The notes below the pieces were generated by a model. It was given only the letters and a program-made list of their open reading frames with translations, had not been told where the DNA came from and did no database searches. From Gammaproteobacteria bacterium (GTDB lineage: Bacteria > Pseudomonadota > Gammaproteobacteria > Ga0077536): a stretch of DNA of 52,473 nucleotides. The stretch lies in the NCBI GenBank assembly GCA_009692265.1, contig SHZM01000017.1, forward strand, positions 1 through 52,473. Reading direction: 5' to 3'. The translations under genes were made by a program, and so were the position numbers. This document shows, in pieces, positions 16,680 to 25,777 of the stretch. Position 1 is the first letter of the stretch. Each line of letters begins with the position of its first letter.

Positions 16680-17285
16680 TCAATAGAGCAAAAAGAAGGC
16701 GTTTATTATTCCTTCCGTCTGTGCGTATTCGACGAATTCGAAAACCGGCAAGGCAAAAAACCAGACTACACCGTCCAGCACGGCATTTCCTAAGAGTCTA
16801 GCGCTGATAGTGAGGCTTGCGGGTGTGCTGAAGCGCCCGATCCGCGGCCAAAAACGCGGCGTCGTTTCGCAATACCGCAAGTACTCGGCACCAAACATTT
16901 GCCGCAGCTTCGCTTCCTCGCGCCGAATAACCGAGTGGTACACCAATACAAACAATAGCGGAATGAGCAATAGCAACACCAAATGGTTCGACATCATCGC
17001 GATCCCGAGAACGCCGACGAATGAGCAGAAATAGAGCGGGTTTCTGCACATCGCGAACGGGCCATCAGTAATAAGATTTCGATTTTTATGATCGCCAATA
17101 AACGCGGTGCAATAGATTCGGCTGACGACGCATAGGCCAATTGCGACTTGGCCCAGCATGTCAAAAAATTTATGCGGCGCGGATTCGAGGCCCGAAAGCG
17201 GTCGCGTAAAAATTGAGGCGACGAGGCACAGCCCCAGGATCAGATAAGTGTCTCGAACGCGGGTAAGGTTTAAGTGTTTAGCCAT
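16680..17285 (-). CDS. Isoprenylcysteine carboxylmethyltransferase-like membrane protein
   Basis: 201 residues from ATG 17285 (TTG 17309 is possible). There are about four hydrophobic segments. The C-terminal half has the family pattern: LITDGPFAMCRNPLYFCSFV (the conserved N-P-x-Y of the SAM-binding region), then a hydrophobic pair, then REEAKLRQMFGAEYLRYCE and RFWPRIG. Such ICMT-like bacterial proteins methylate membrane-associated or lipid substrates that are mostly unknown. No operon partner is seen: the nearest gene downstream is the MEMO1 fusion, 103 bases away. Bases 17286-17566 hold no gene I can support. Confidence 0.83.
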   Translation of the reverse strand: MAKHLNLTRVRDTYLILGLCLVASIFTRPLSGLESAPHKFFDMLGQVAIGLCVVSRIYCTAFIGDHKNRNLITDGPFAMCRNPLYFCSFVGVLGIAMMSNHLVLLLLIPLLFVLVYHSVIRREEAKLRQMFGAEYLRYCETTPRFWPRIGRFSTPASLTISARLLGNAVLDGVVWFFALPVFEFVEYAQTEGIINAFFLLY

Positions 17286-17566
17286 GAAGTGCGTTACCAG
17301 TCTCCCCAACTATCTCCCGTGGGAAGGGGGAATGGGTTGGATTCTTGTCGCTGAAGGTCGTGCAGTTTGCCTGAAGCCTGTTGAAAGTCGGGTGGTAGTA
17401 CTTCTGAATTGGGGCGGGTTGAGAGCGCAAAGATATTGCTGCTCGAAGAGACCATTGGGCCGACCGCTTCACGCACTGCGCGCCTCCGCGCGCTTGACTT
17501 GTTTCGCTGCGTGGACAGAACCAATGAATACAAAGCCGAAATCCATCTCGCCCCCTGTTGAATTCG

Positions 17567-19333
17567 TTAATAACTAAACTGTAATGCCGCCAGCTTCGCG
17601 TACAGCCCGTCGCGCGCGACCAGCTCGCTGTGAGTGCCGGTCTCGATGATCGCGCCGTGATCGAGTACGACGATGCGGTCGACATTCTGCACCGTCGCCA
17701 GGCGATGCGCGATTATCAACGTAGTGTGATCGCGTATAAGTTCCGCCAGCGCGAGCTGGACCAGGCGTTCCGATTCCGCGTCCAAGCTGCTGGTTGCCTC
17801 GTCCAACAGCAGGAGCGGGCGTCTGGCGAGAACCGCCCGAGCAATCGCAAGTCGCTGACGCTGCCCGCCCGAAAGCCTTATCCCTCGTTCACCCAATTGG
17901 GTTTGAATGCCTTCGGGGAGCGGGGCGATGAACTCCCAGGCGTAGGCTGCGTGGCAGGCCGCGATGACTTCCTCGTCGCTCGCTTCTGGGCGACCGTAGC
18001 GCACGTTATCCGCGACCGAGGCCGCGAAGATAACCGGCTCTTGCGGCACCAAGGCGAAGAGCTTGCGCAGCGCCTGCGGATCGAAATCGCGAATCGCATG
18101 TCCATCGATTTTGATGACACCTTGGTCCGGATCGTAGAACCGGAGCAGCAATTGAAACAAAGTCGTCTTGCCGGCCCCGGACGGACCCACCAGCGCGATT
18201 TTTTCGCCGGGTTCGATTGCCAAAGTAACGGCCTTTAACGCCGCGACCTCGGGCCTACTGGGATAGGCAAACGAGACCTCTTCGAAACGTACCGCGCCGC
18301 GAATGGCTGTTGGCAGTTGCCGTGGTTCGATGGGTGGTGCGATGTGTGGCACGATATTCATCAGTTCGAGGAGGCGCTCGGCCGCGCCAGCGGCGCGCTG
18401 GAGATCCCCTAGTACCTCCGCGATCGCGCCCACCGCGCCTGCGACAAGCACGGAATAGAACACAAATGCCGACAGATCGCCGCCCGAGATCCGGCCCGCC
18501 ACCACATCGTGGCCGCCGGTCCATAAAATTATCCCAATTCCAGTGAACGCCAAAAAGATAACTTGCGTGACCATGAGAGCGCGCAGGCGTACTCGGGCTT
18601 GCGCGGTCCCGAACTGTGCCTCGACTCGCGCGCCGAAGCGGGCACGATCATGCGGTTCGTGCGAGTAGGCTTGCACGGTACGGATCTCATGCAGGGTTTC
18701 ATCAATATAAGCCGCGACCTCGGCCACGCGATCCTGGCTCGCACGCGAGAGACGACGCACCTGGCGACCGAAGACGATGATAGGCAGGAAAACCAACGGC
18801 ACACCGACGAGCACGAGCGCCGTCAACTTCAATGAAGTCACCGCGAGCATGATCAGCGCACCGATCATCAACAGAAAATTTCGCAGCGCGAACGAGGCGG
18901 AGGAGCCGACGACAACTTCGAGTAGCGCGGTGTCGTTTGTCAGCCGCGAAATTAACTCGCCGGTGCGGGTGACTTCAAAGAATTGCGATGACAGCCCGAG
19001 AATATGCTCGAAAACGTGGCGGCGAATATCAGCGGTGACCCGCTCGCCGAGCCAGGTGACGAGGTAAAATCGGAAGAAAGTCGCGGTGGCCATCACGCTC
19101 ACTACGATTAGCAGTCCAAACAAGGCGTCGTCTAGAAATCCGGCGTTGCCTTTAGCTAAACCATGGTCGATAACCTGCCGTAATCCTTGACCGATCGCGA
19201 GCACGCTGGCCGCCGCAACCACCAACGCAATCGCCGCGGCCAGTACTCGCCGGCGATACGGGTGCACAAACCGCCAGAGGATTTTTAGTTGCCGCAGATT
19301 CTTGGACGGCGCGCGGTGTTCAGCTTCGAGCAT
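17567..19333 (-). CDS. ABC transporter, fused membrane and ATPase domains (MsbA-like exporter)
   Basis: 588 residues. The N-terminal exporter membrane domain (about residues 20-320) has six hydrophobic helices. The ATPase domain has an A-loop Tyr (VSFAYPSRPEV), Walker A GPSGAGKTT (about 378-386), Q-loop LVPQEPVIFA, signature LSGGQRQRLAIARA, Walker B LLLLDEATSSLDAESE and the H-loop IIAHRLATV. This is a half-transporter that works as a homodimer, type IV exporter fold, of the MsbA / ABCB type common in proteobacteria for lipid or drug export. The substrate is unknown. It lies 16 bases after the rlmJ stop in the same direction and may be in one transcript. Confidence 0.93.
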   Translation of the reverse strand: MLEAEHRAPSKNLRQLKILWRFVHPYRRRVLAAAIALVVAAASVLAIGQGLRQVIDHGLAKGNAGFLDDALFGLLIVVSVMATATFFRFYLVTWLGERVTADIRRHVFEHILGLSSQFFEVTRTGELISRLTNDTALLEVVVGSSASFALRNFLLMIGALIMLAVTSLKLTALVLVGVPLVFLPIIVFGRQVRRLSRASQDRVAEVAAYIDETLHEIRTVQAYSHEPHDRARFGARVEAQFGTAQARVRLRALMVTQVIFLAFTGIGIILWTGGHDVVAGRISGGDLSAFVFYSVLVAGAVGAIAEVLGDLQRAAGAAERLLELMNIVPHIAPPIEPRQLPTAIRGAVRFEEVSFAYPSRPEVAALKAVTLAIEPGEKIALVGPSGAGKTTLFQLLLRFYDPDQGVIKIDGHAIRDFDPQALRKLFALVPQEPVIFAASVADNVRYGRPEASDEEVIAACHAAYAWEFIAPLPEGIQTQLGERGIRLSGGQRQRLAIARAVLARRPLLLLDEATSSLDAESERLVQLALAELIRDHTTLIIAHRLATVQNVDRIVVLDHGAIIETGTHSELVARDGLYAKLAALQFSY

Positions 19334-19349
19334 TGTTAACGTTGAATCA

Positions 19350-20192
19350 TCATTCGGCGGCGAGCCAACTGACCGTGCAGGGTGCTTCGGGCGCCGCTTT
19401 CATTACGCGCCTCAACCACGGCAGCAGGCGCTTAAGTTGTTCATCAACTTGATACGGCGGGTTGATGATGACCAGGCCCGAACCCCACAGTCCAGCGCCG
19501 AGCGCTGGCTTACCTAGCCCGAATTCGACGCGAAGTATTTTCGGGATCTCGGTCACGAGCATCCGACGCAGCAGTTGATCCGCGACGGTTCGGTTGATCA
19601 ACGGATACCACAGCACGAACGTGCCGGTCGCCCAGCGTTCTACCGCGTCACTAAGCAGAGCGACGACCGCTTTGTAATCGGTTTTTAGTTCGTAGGAAGG
19701 ATCGATTAGCACTACGCCGCGCTTTTCGCGGGGAGGCACGAAGGCTTTAAGGAGCTCGAAGCCGTCACCGAACTCGACTCGGCATCGCGGTACTCGATCG
19801 AATTCTTCGGCCAGTCGCAAGTGGTCGGTGGGATGTCGCTCGATCAAGACCATGCGGTCCTGCGCCCGCAGCAACTCACGAGCGATCACCGGGGAGCCTG
19901 GGTAGTAGCGCAAATTGGCGTTCGGATTCATCGCGCTGAGGATGTCCAGAAATGCGCGGCTGACATCGGGCGCATCTTCGCGCCGCCAGAGCCGTGCAAT
20001 ACCGTCGCGGAATTCGCCGATTTTCTCGGCCTCACGTGAGGTTAGATCGTATCGACCGGCACCGGCATGGGTATCGATGTAACACAGCGGAGATGTCTTG
20101 CGCTGCAACGCGCGCACGATCAAGCTAAGCGCGAGATGTTTAAACACGTCGGCATGGTTGCCCGCATGAAAGGCATGGCGATAACTGAGCAC
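19350..20192 (-). CDS. rlmJ: 23S rRNA (adenine-2030-N6)-methyltransferase RlmJ
   Basis: 280 residues from GTG 20192, which gives the family N-terminus LSYRHAFHAGNHADVFKHLA and has AGGA eight bases upstream; the frame is open to 20234 but that extension is not in the family. Diagnostic parts are YIDTHAGAGRYDL, FGDGFELLKAFVPPREKRGV, the catalytic VLIDPSYELK (DPPYE type motif, here DPSYE) and LWYPLI. RlmJ methylates A2030 of 23S rRNA with SAM. It is widespread in gammaproteobacteria, which supports the taxonomic guess. The stop is 16 bases before the ABC exporter. Confidence 0.93.
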   Translation of the reverse strand: MLSYRHAFHAGNHADVFKHLALSLIVRALQRKTSPLCYIDTHAGAGRYDLTSREAEKIGEFRDGIARLWRREDAPDVSRAFLDILSAMNPNANLRYYPGSPVIARELLRAQDRMVLIERHPTDHLRLAEEFDRVPRCRVEFGDGFELLKAFVPPREKRGVVLIDPSYELKTDYKAVVALLSDAVERWATGTFVLWYPLINRTVADQLLRRMLVTEIPKILRVEFGLGKPALGAGLWGSGLVIINPPYQVDEQLKRLLPWLRRVMKAAPEAPCTVSWLAAE

Positions 20193-20334
20193 TAGGCGGG
20201 TCCTGCATGTGGGCATGGTGTTGCGCTGCATCAAGCAACGCTACGGCTTGCCGAACACAGGCGGTGAGTGTAACTTTCGGCGGGCACCGCCACCATGGTG
20301 CTAAACACTCTCGAAATAGCGAGGAGAATGCTTG

Positions 20335-21372
20335 ATGAGTCTGCGCTTTGGCGTGTTGTGGCCGTTTCGTAACCCTGAATTCGCGCGCGTGCCTTGGGAG
20401 TCGTTGTACCGGTCGCACCTCGATTTGATCGCAGACTCCGAAGCGATGGGTTATGACGACGCCTGGCTCACCGAGCACCATTTCGTGGACGATGGTTACT
20501 CGCCTTCGCTGTTGCCGATCGCCGCCGCAATCGCCGCGCGCACCACTCGAATTCGCATCGGTACGTTCTTGGTTTTACTCCCGTTACATAACCCAGTCCG
20601 GATCGCCGAAGACACTGCAACCGTCGATTTAATTTCGAATGGCCGCTTTGAATTAGGGGTTGGTCTCGGCTATCGGCGCGAAGAGTTTTCCGACCAAGGG
20701 ATCTCACACACCGAACGCGGCGCTCGCTTACAAGAAGGGATTGCCATCATTCAGCGTCTGCTGAGCGGCGAATCTGTCACCTTCGACGGCAAGTTCACGC
20801 ATTTGAAAAATATTCAAATTGTTCCGCCCGCCTTGCAGCGACCCCATCCGCCGTTGTGGCTGGGTGCGATTGCGCCGAAGGCGATCGAACGCGCCGCTAA
20901 AATGGGCTTCCATTTCCAGGCTGTCGGCTCGACGATGTTAGATAAGATGTATGACGACGCGCTGCGCGCGGCCGGACGTAACCCGCAGGACTACAACATC
21001 GCGCAGCTACGCGCGGTGTACATCGCGCCGAGTCGCGAACAGGCGTGGGAATTGGCCGCAAAACCAGTGCACTACATGGCGAGCTGCTATGCCAAGTGGT
21101 TTGCCGAAGCGAATGATAAACCTGGCGACGACAAGGCGGGCGAAGGGATCCCGAGTGTCAGCGAGATCATCAGAAAGCAATCATTCAGCTTTTTTGGTGA
21201 AGACGCGATCGTCGGCACTCCGAAAGATGCGTGCGAGATGATCGCGGACTATGTCAAGCGTGGTCGGATGACCCACCTCGTCACCGCCCAAGCACTGCCT
21301 GGACTCGCGCCACATCATATTCGCTCCAGCATGGAACTCTTCGCGAAACAAGTAGCGCCGAAATTCAAATAA
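20335..21372 (+). CDS. LLM class flavin-dependent oxidoreductase
   Basis: 345-residue luciferase-like protein. ATG 20335 has GAGGAG eight bases upstream. Family segments: LRFGVLWPFRN at the start, YDDAWLTEHHFVDDGYSPS (the EHH motif near residue 47), RTTRIRIGTFLVLLPLHNPV, NGRFELGVGLGYRREEF and PALQRPHPPLWLGA. It resembles FMN- or F420-dependent alkanal- or terpenoid-type monooxygenases. It is a lone gene with its own terminator, divergent from rlmJ. The substrate cannot be told. Confidence 0.9.
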   Translation: MSLRFGVLWPFRNPEFARVPWESLYRSHLDLIADSEAMGYDDAWLTEHHFVDDGYSPSLLPIAAAIAARTTRIRIGTFLVLLPLHNPVRIAEDTATVDLISNGRFELGVGLGYRREEFSDQGISHTERGARLQEGIAIIQRLLSGESVTFDGKFTHLKNIQIVPPALQRPHPPLWLGAIAPKAIERAAKMGFHFQAVGSTMLDKMYDDALRAAGRNPQDYNIAQLRAVYIAPSREQAWELAAKPVHYMASCYAKWFAEANDKPGDDKAGEGIPSVSEIIRKQSFSFFGEDAIVGTPKDACEMIADYVKRGRMTHLVTAQALPGLAPHHIRSSMELFAKQVAPKFK

Positions 21373-21409
21373 GCACGACAACAAAGACGACATCCTAGTG
21401 AGACCTACT

Positions 21410-21448
21410 CCGAGGTGCCTGATGCCCGGGCATCTCGGACAATTTTTT
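21410..21448 (+). terminator. Rho-independent terminator
   Basis: A 10-bp stem CCGAGGTGCC (21410-21419) / GGCATCTCGG (21429-21438) with one G-T pair is followed by ACAA and six T. It lies 38 bases after the oxidoreductase stop and just before the end of the convergent deacylase, whose C-terminus is at 21457. Confidence 0.75.
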
Positions 21449-21456
21449 CGAGTGCG

Positions 21457-22482
21457 CTACGGTGTCGCCATCGGCACTGCCAAATTGAACACGCCATAAC
21501 CGGGCAATACGAATTGGTTACTCGCAAGTCCTAGAATCCTACCGCTGATCGGCGCTAGGAGTTCGATGTGATCGTCGGTTAGCGGATTCGCAATTGTTCC
21601 GATAACTTCACCTGTTGTTACTTCCGCGCCCAATTCTTTGCGGCTGGTAAAGATCCCGCCTCGCTCAGCGCGAACCCAGCGAGCCTGCTTGTAGTGATGC
21701 TGGGGACTTTGTTTATGCGCCAAAGATTCCAACATATCGAGCTGATGTAAAACCACGAAGATTGCTGCGACCGCGGTGTCCACGGTCGGCATTTGCACAG
21801 TCGTGGCTTCGCCAAATTCAAAACTCACACTCGGAATCCCGGCATCGGTCGCGGCTCGACGCAACATGCGCCGGGCCCCGCGTTTTTGTAATACCGGGAT
21901 CTCACCGAATCGCATTGCAAAGGCTCGGACTTTTTTATCGTGCAGATTCGCGCGTAGTTGGGGCAGATTCGCGCGGTTAAATGACCCGGTGTGGAAGTCC
22001 ACTAAATAATCACAGTGCGGCTGAATGACCTGAGAAAACAGACGATGCGCAATTCGCGCCGCGAAACTCCCGTCCGCCTTGCCAGGGAAGTAGCGATTAA
22101 GATCTCGCCGATCCGGCGTTTCGCGAGTCCCGCGCGTGAACGCTAGAAAATTAACTACCGGGACACCGATCACCGTGCCAGTAAGTGCTGCTGGGTCAAT
22201 GCCGTGGAGTACGCGTCGAACTACCTCGATGCCGTTTAATTCATCGCCATGGATCGCGGCTGTCAAACATTGGCGCGGACCCGGACGTGCGCCGCGAGCG
22301 ATTAACACCGATGTGCGCAGAGTGTCTCCCGCGTACGATTCGCCGAATTTCAGCGCTACGCTGCGCAGGCTTGCGGGAGCGATCTTCTCGCCTGACAGCA
22401 CCAGCGGGGAATCGGCGCGCGCGCCAAGGAGTGTGAGTGCGAGCGTAATCATGATGGCGGTCGACAAGTAAGGACGCCACAT
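21457..22482 (-). CDS. Succinylglutamate desuccinylase / aspartoacylase family protein
   Basis: 341 residues from ATG 22482 (a GTG at 22542 would add 20). The N-terminus has a hydrophobic segment (TAIMITLALTLLGARADS) typical of a signal peptide, so it is probably periplasmic. The zinc carboxypeptidase-like fold is marked by AAIHGDELNGIEV (His and Glu ligands), RDLNRYFPG, and DYLVDFHTGS (third ligand His). The C-terminal GEVIGTIANPLTDDHIELLA to GRILGLASNQFVLPGYGVF is the beta domain of this family. It probably hydrolyses an amide or acyl group. The ligands are complete. It is convergent with the oxidoreductase gene and has no partner upstream. Confidence 0.9.
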   Translation of the reverse strand: MWRPYLSTAIMITLALTLLGARADSPLVLSGEKIAPASLRSVALKFGESYAGDTLRTSVLIARGARPGPRQCLTAAIHGDELNGIEVVRRVLHGIDPAALTGTVIGVPVVNFLAFTRGTRETPDRRDLNRYFPGKADGSFAARIAHRLFSQVIQPHCDYLVDFHTGSFNRANLPQLRANLHDKKVRAFAMRFGEIPVLQKRGARRMLRRAATDAGIPSVSFEFGEATTVQMPTVDTAVAAIFVVLHQLDMLESLAHKQSPQHHYKQARWVRAERGGIFTSRKELGAEVTTGEVIGTIANPLTDDHIELLAPISGRILGLASNQFVLPGYGVFNLAVPMATP

Positions 22483-22716
22483 ACAGCGGCGACCAGATTG
22501 TCGCGTGTGTCCCACCGCGATCGCATTGTTTCGCACACTCACGTTAGGGATTGAGTTGGTACGTACGGGCCCGGGTGCCGACTATTCGCCACGTGTCTGC
22601 TGGCGGCGGCAGGGAGATCAAAAATTCCATCGAGGCGCCTCCGATCACGGAACGAAGGCGGGATGATAAAGGTTTTTCTAAATTAGTCCCTGCCCACTGG
22701 CGGAATGGAGTTCAGA

Positions 22717-23316
22717 TTATTCTGTAACCCCAAAGGCCTGGCGCTGGGCAAAGAACGTCTCGACATTGCAGGCCATGATCAATAGATCGTGGTACTCGCC
22801 AGCGCGGTCACGCACTTCGTCTTTGAGCAGGGCTTCTGGCTGAAAACCAAGCTCCTGGAACAGTCCGCGCGCGCCGGTTTGATCCGGCGTCATCCGCGCG
22901 ATCACTTTTTCGATGTCGAGTGACAAAGCCATATTGAACGCTTCGCGAATCATGAATCGACCGAGCCCCGCGCCACGCGCGCGCTCGGCGAGCTGCACGC
23001 GCAGGTCCGCGACGTGCGCGGACCAATCCAGCTCAGTGAGATGGATCGAGGAATAGCCCACTAAACCAACTTTATCTTCACATAACACGGTGTGCATTGC
23101 GCCCCGTCTAATGGCGTCTAACCAGCGATTGACGCCCTCGATTTTGGTGATGTCCCGGCGCATGAATAACAGATCGTGTGGTGCGAGCTTAAGCGCGAAA
23201 TCCTGCAGCAGCGGACCATCGGCCTCGGTCATCTGTCGCAGTGTATACGCCTGTTCACCGACGGTGACTTTCATTGGATATTGCTTAGCTACCACCGGTG
23301 CCTTCGATTTAACCAT
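22717..23316 (-). CDS. GNAT family N-acetyltransferase in the PHA operon
   Basis: 199 residues from ATG 23316, chosen because GGAG lies nine bases upstream. The acetyl-CoA binding motif A is LRVQLAERARGAGLGRFMIR (the R-G-x-G-x-G segment as RGAGLG), followed by VIARMTPDQTGARGLFQELGF, where GLFQELGF is the usual motif B region. It sits 20 bases after the phaC stop, last gene of a five-gene operon. Acetylation of a small molecule or protein is expected; why a GNAT protein follows phaC is not known. Confidence 0.87.
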   Translation of the reverse strand: MVKSKAPVVAKQYPMKVTVGEQAYTLRQMTEADGPLLQDFALKLAPHDLLFMRRDITKIEGVNRWLDAIRRGAMHTVLCEDKVGLVGYSSIHLTELDWSAHVADLRVQLAERARGAGLGRFMIREAFNMALSLDIEKVIARMTPDQTGARGLFQELGFQPEALLKDEVRDRAGEYHDLLIMACNVETFFAQRQAFGVTE

Positions 23317-23336
23317 CGCTAGGATCTCCATAATTA

Positions 23337-24449
23337 TTAGACCGACCGTAGACCGAGCCACTGGTCGAGTTGCGGCCACAGGCGGTACACCGCATTTCCC
23401 CCGGCCACCAGGCTGACATGCCCGCCGCGCACGACGATTTCTTGTTTGTCTTCGCTGCCAACCATTTTAACCAGATCCGAGGACGCGGCGGTGGGCACGA
23501 TGTGATCGTATTCGGCCGCGACGTGCAAGAAGGGGATCTGGATATTACCCAGCACTACCCGTTGGTCACCCAACATGTATTCATTCTTCACCAGCTTATT
23601 GTCGCGGAGAAAGTCGCGAAACATCCCGCGTGCAAGTTCGCCGGGAATCGGTAATTGTTCTGCTGCCCAGCGGTCAAAGCGCATGCTCGCCTTTACGAAC
23701 GTATCGTTCTGGGCATTATTTAGTAACTGCATCTGGTTCGCTTGCTTCTGCAAGGGGCGCAACGCTTGGATGGAGGCACCGATCATATCGCCCGGGATTA
23801 TGCCGAGTTCATCGACGATGAGATCGATATCGAACGATTCGGAATCGGCCCACTTCTTGTACAAAGCCATGCCGTTCGAATTAACCGGGGTCGCAAAACA
23901 CACCAAATTTTTGATTGGACCGTCGTGGTGTACAGCGGCGTTCATGGCGGCCAACAAGCCACCCATGCAGTAGCCGATCACGGTGACGTCCGTTTCGCCG
24001 GAATTCCCTTGGACACTCGCGATACTTTCATCGATTAAGTCAAGCGCGAAATCACGCATGCCGAGGTGCGAATGCTCACGGCGCGGCGGGACCCAGTCCA
24101 TCAGGTACACATCGTAGCCCTGCAACAACAGGTATTCGATAAGGCTTTGGCCTTTCGCGAGATCGAGGATATATCCGCGTGCGACTGGCGACATCACGAT
24201 CATCAGTGGAATGCGATAGATCTCGTCGACCATTGGACGATAGTGATAAAGCCTGAGTGAATCTCGGGTGTACACCAGTTCCTTCGGTGTCGGACCGACT
24301 TCGATATCGAGATTGGCTTCCTGTAGCGTAAGACCCAGGATGTTGCGGGCAAGCGCGCGCTCAACTATTTTTTTTATCCGACTATCTACCGACTTCGCCA
24401 AGATCTCGTCGGTTTCAGATGAGGTTTTTTTTGCCATCTTTGCAGCCAT
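23337..24449 (-). CDS. phaC: Poly(3-hydroxyalkanoate) synthase, class III type PhaC
   Basis: 370 residues, close to class III PhaC (about 355) and much shorter than class I (about 590). It polymerises (R)-3-hydroxyacyl-CoA into PHA granules. The lipase-like box is GYCMGG with the nucleophile Cys near residue 161, followed by AAMNAAVH. The later catalytic Asp is in AAEYDHIVPTA and the His in RGGHVSLVAGG. RGYILDLAKGQSLIEYLL and YDVYLMDWVPPRREH are the family helices. ATG 24449 follows an AAGG site; a TTG at 24455 is also open. It needs a PhaE partner, and the PhaE-like gene upstream ends 2 bases before this start. Confidence 0.93.
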   Translation of the reverse strand: MAAKMAKKTSSETDEILAKSVDSRIKKIVERALARNILGLTLQEANLDIEVGPTPKELVYTRDSLRLYHYRPMVDEIYRIPLMIVMSPVARGYILDLAKGQSLIEYLLLQGYDVYLMDWVPPRREHSHLGMRDFALDLIDESIASVQGNSGETDVTVIGYCMGGLLAAMNAAVHHDGPIKNLVCFATPVNSNGMALYKKWADSESFDIDLIVDELGIIPGDMIGASIQALRPLQKQANQMQLLNNAQNDTFVKASMRFDRWAAEQLPIPGELARGMFRDFLRDNKLVKNEYMLGDQRVVLGNIQIPFLHVAAEYDHIVPTAASSDLVKMVGSEDKQEIVVRGGHVSLVAGGNAVYRLWPQLDQWLGLRSV

Positions 24450-24451
24450 CC

Positions 24452-24844
24452 TCAAGCCTTACTTGGCGGTTGTTTGGTCCGCGCTGGTCGTGGATCCGTA
24501 TTGGCGGAAACCGCATCGGCGTCAAATTTAGCGTTGACGAAGAGCTTCCGCTGGTCACGCAACTCAACTTGCAGGGCGGCCAAGGTATCTTCGATCTGAC
24601 CGAGGCGATCGCCTAGGTCTAAGACATCGGAGCGTGACGGCAAATTGAGGTTGGCCAGATACTGACTCATCGCTTCGCTGAACATTCGATGGGAGTGCAA
24701 AGCTTCCTGCATATATTTGCCCATGCCTTGCGAAAAGCGCTCATCGCCCATCATGTCGGTTAAGGCTTGGCTCCAGGCCTTCTCCGACTTCACGAACCAT
24801 TCCCGCCACATCTGCATCGGTTCGATTTTTTCGTTACTGCTCAT
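24452..24844 (-). CDS. Short PhaE-like PHA synthase subunit
   Basis: 130 residues, helical and charged: MQMWREWFVKSEKAWSQALT, FSQGMGKYMQEALHSHRMFS, then LNLPSRSDVLDLGDRLGQIE and a coiled-coil-like ALQVELRDQRKLF. The NLPSRxDVxxLxxRLxxIE pattern is the C-terminal signature of PhaE / PhaR-type subunits of class III and IV synthases. It is much shorter than usual PhaE (about 350), keeping only that C-terminal part and one helical segment. It ends 2 bases before phaC, so the two are made together. I infer that it activates PhaC. Confidence 0.8.
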   Translation of the reverse strand: MSSNEKIEPMQMWREWFVKSEKAWSQALTDMMGDERFSQGMGKYMQEALHSHRMFSEAMSQYLANLNLPSRSDVLDLGDRLGQIEDTLAALQVELRDQRKLFVNAKFDADAVSANTDPRPARTKQPPSKA

Positions 24845-24902
24845 AACTCATTGTCTCCAAGTTAGCTTTGGTGCCGCGCGCCAGGGTATCGATAGAGGTT
24901 CA

Positions 24903-25700
24903 CTAACCTGGAATGTGCTCGGCGAGGCGCGCCGCGATCGCTCGATAAACATCCTGGTGAAAAATCATGCCGATGTGGGTCGAATTTACTTCGGTATTGG
25001 CCCGCGGGTCGTCTTCCGCGCAGCTGCTCCAATCGGCGACGCCATCGTGGCGCGAATAGATCGCGAACTGTGGTACGGCGCGCGGCTGCGGTTGGAGCAA
25101 GTGCCGCACGAAATCGCATAAACAATGCCCAGTGCCGCAAGACGCACGCAAATTACGTCCGACGTGTTTACTTTGGGCCCTTTTCAATTGATCCCAGATC
25201 CCAACAACCGCCGGATGGGCTTTCACGAACGAACGAAACGGTGAGCCCAGGGTGATAACGCGATCGATCAGTTCAGGGTGACTCTGGGTCAGGCTCTTCG
25301 CCAACATTCCACCCAGGCTGTGCCCAATCACCCGCACGTTCATCCGCGTGTGGGCTTTAATGCCACGGAGTCGATTGGCGAGCATGCGTGCGGTGCGGTT
25401 CGGGCAGTCATTGTTCCAGACGATACTCGACAAATATGACCGGTAGCCGATTCGTCGTAGCCATCGATGCAGCTCCAACATGAGAGCATCGCCCGCCAAG
25501 AATCCAGGGATTAACAACACAGGTTCGCCGTTCCCACGCAGTACGCCGCAACCATAGAAAACGGGACTCAAGCGCAACTTCATCCATTCAGCCGGCCATT
25601 TAGCTTCGCGCCATAAGGGCGTTAAGGTTGGTTCGACTGACGGATCGTGCGCAAACGGATTTTCCATGTCTTCTAAATCTTGGAAATCAAAATCTGACAT
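24903..25700 (-). CDS. Alpha/beta hydrolase in the PHA operon
   Basis: 265-residue esterase/lipase-like protein. PVLLIPGFLAGDALMLELHRWL and then NVRVIGHSLGGMLAKSLTQS carry the oxyanion region and the nucleophile elbow G-H-S-L-G (about residues 147-151). TLGSPF and YSRHDGVADW (Asp) follow, and NSTHIGMIFHQDV carries the catalytic His near the end. Its place between the phasin and the PHA synthase subunits suggests a PHA-related role, for example oligomer hydrolysis or granule binding, but that is inference. The N-terminal 40 residues are acidic and without a signal peptide, so it is cytoplasmic. Confidence 0.85.
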   Translation of the reverse strand: MSDFDFQDLEDMENPFAHDPSVEPTLTPLWREAKWPAEWMKLRLSPVFYGCGVLRGNGEPVLLIPGFLAGDALMLELHRWLRRIGYRSYLSSIVWNNDCPNRTARMLANRLRGIKAHTRMNVRVIGHSLGGMLAKSLTQSHPELIDRVITLGSPFRSFVKAHPAVVGIWDQLKRAQSKHVGRNLRASCGTGHCLCDFVRHLLQPQPRAVPQFAIYSRHDGVADWSSCAEDDPRANTEVNSTHIGMIFHQDVYRAIAARLAEHIPG

Positions 25701-25777
25701 CGACGATTCGCCCTAATTATTTATTGGTTGTGCATTCACCACCGCGACTCGCGACGCGGCGGTGAATTGTCGATGCT

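Noticed and set aside
17248..17577. Plus-strand open frame between the ICMT-like and ABC genes
   Set aside because: No ribosome site, no family similarity and irregular composition; it mostly overlaps the start of the methyltransferase gene.
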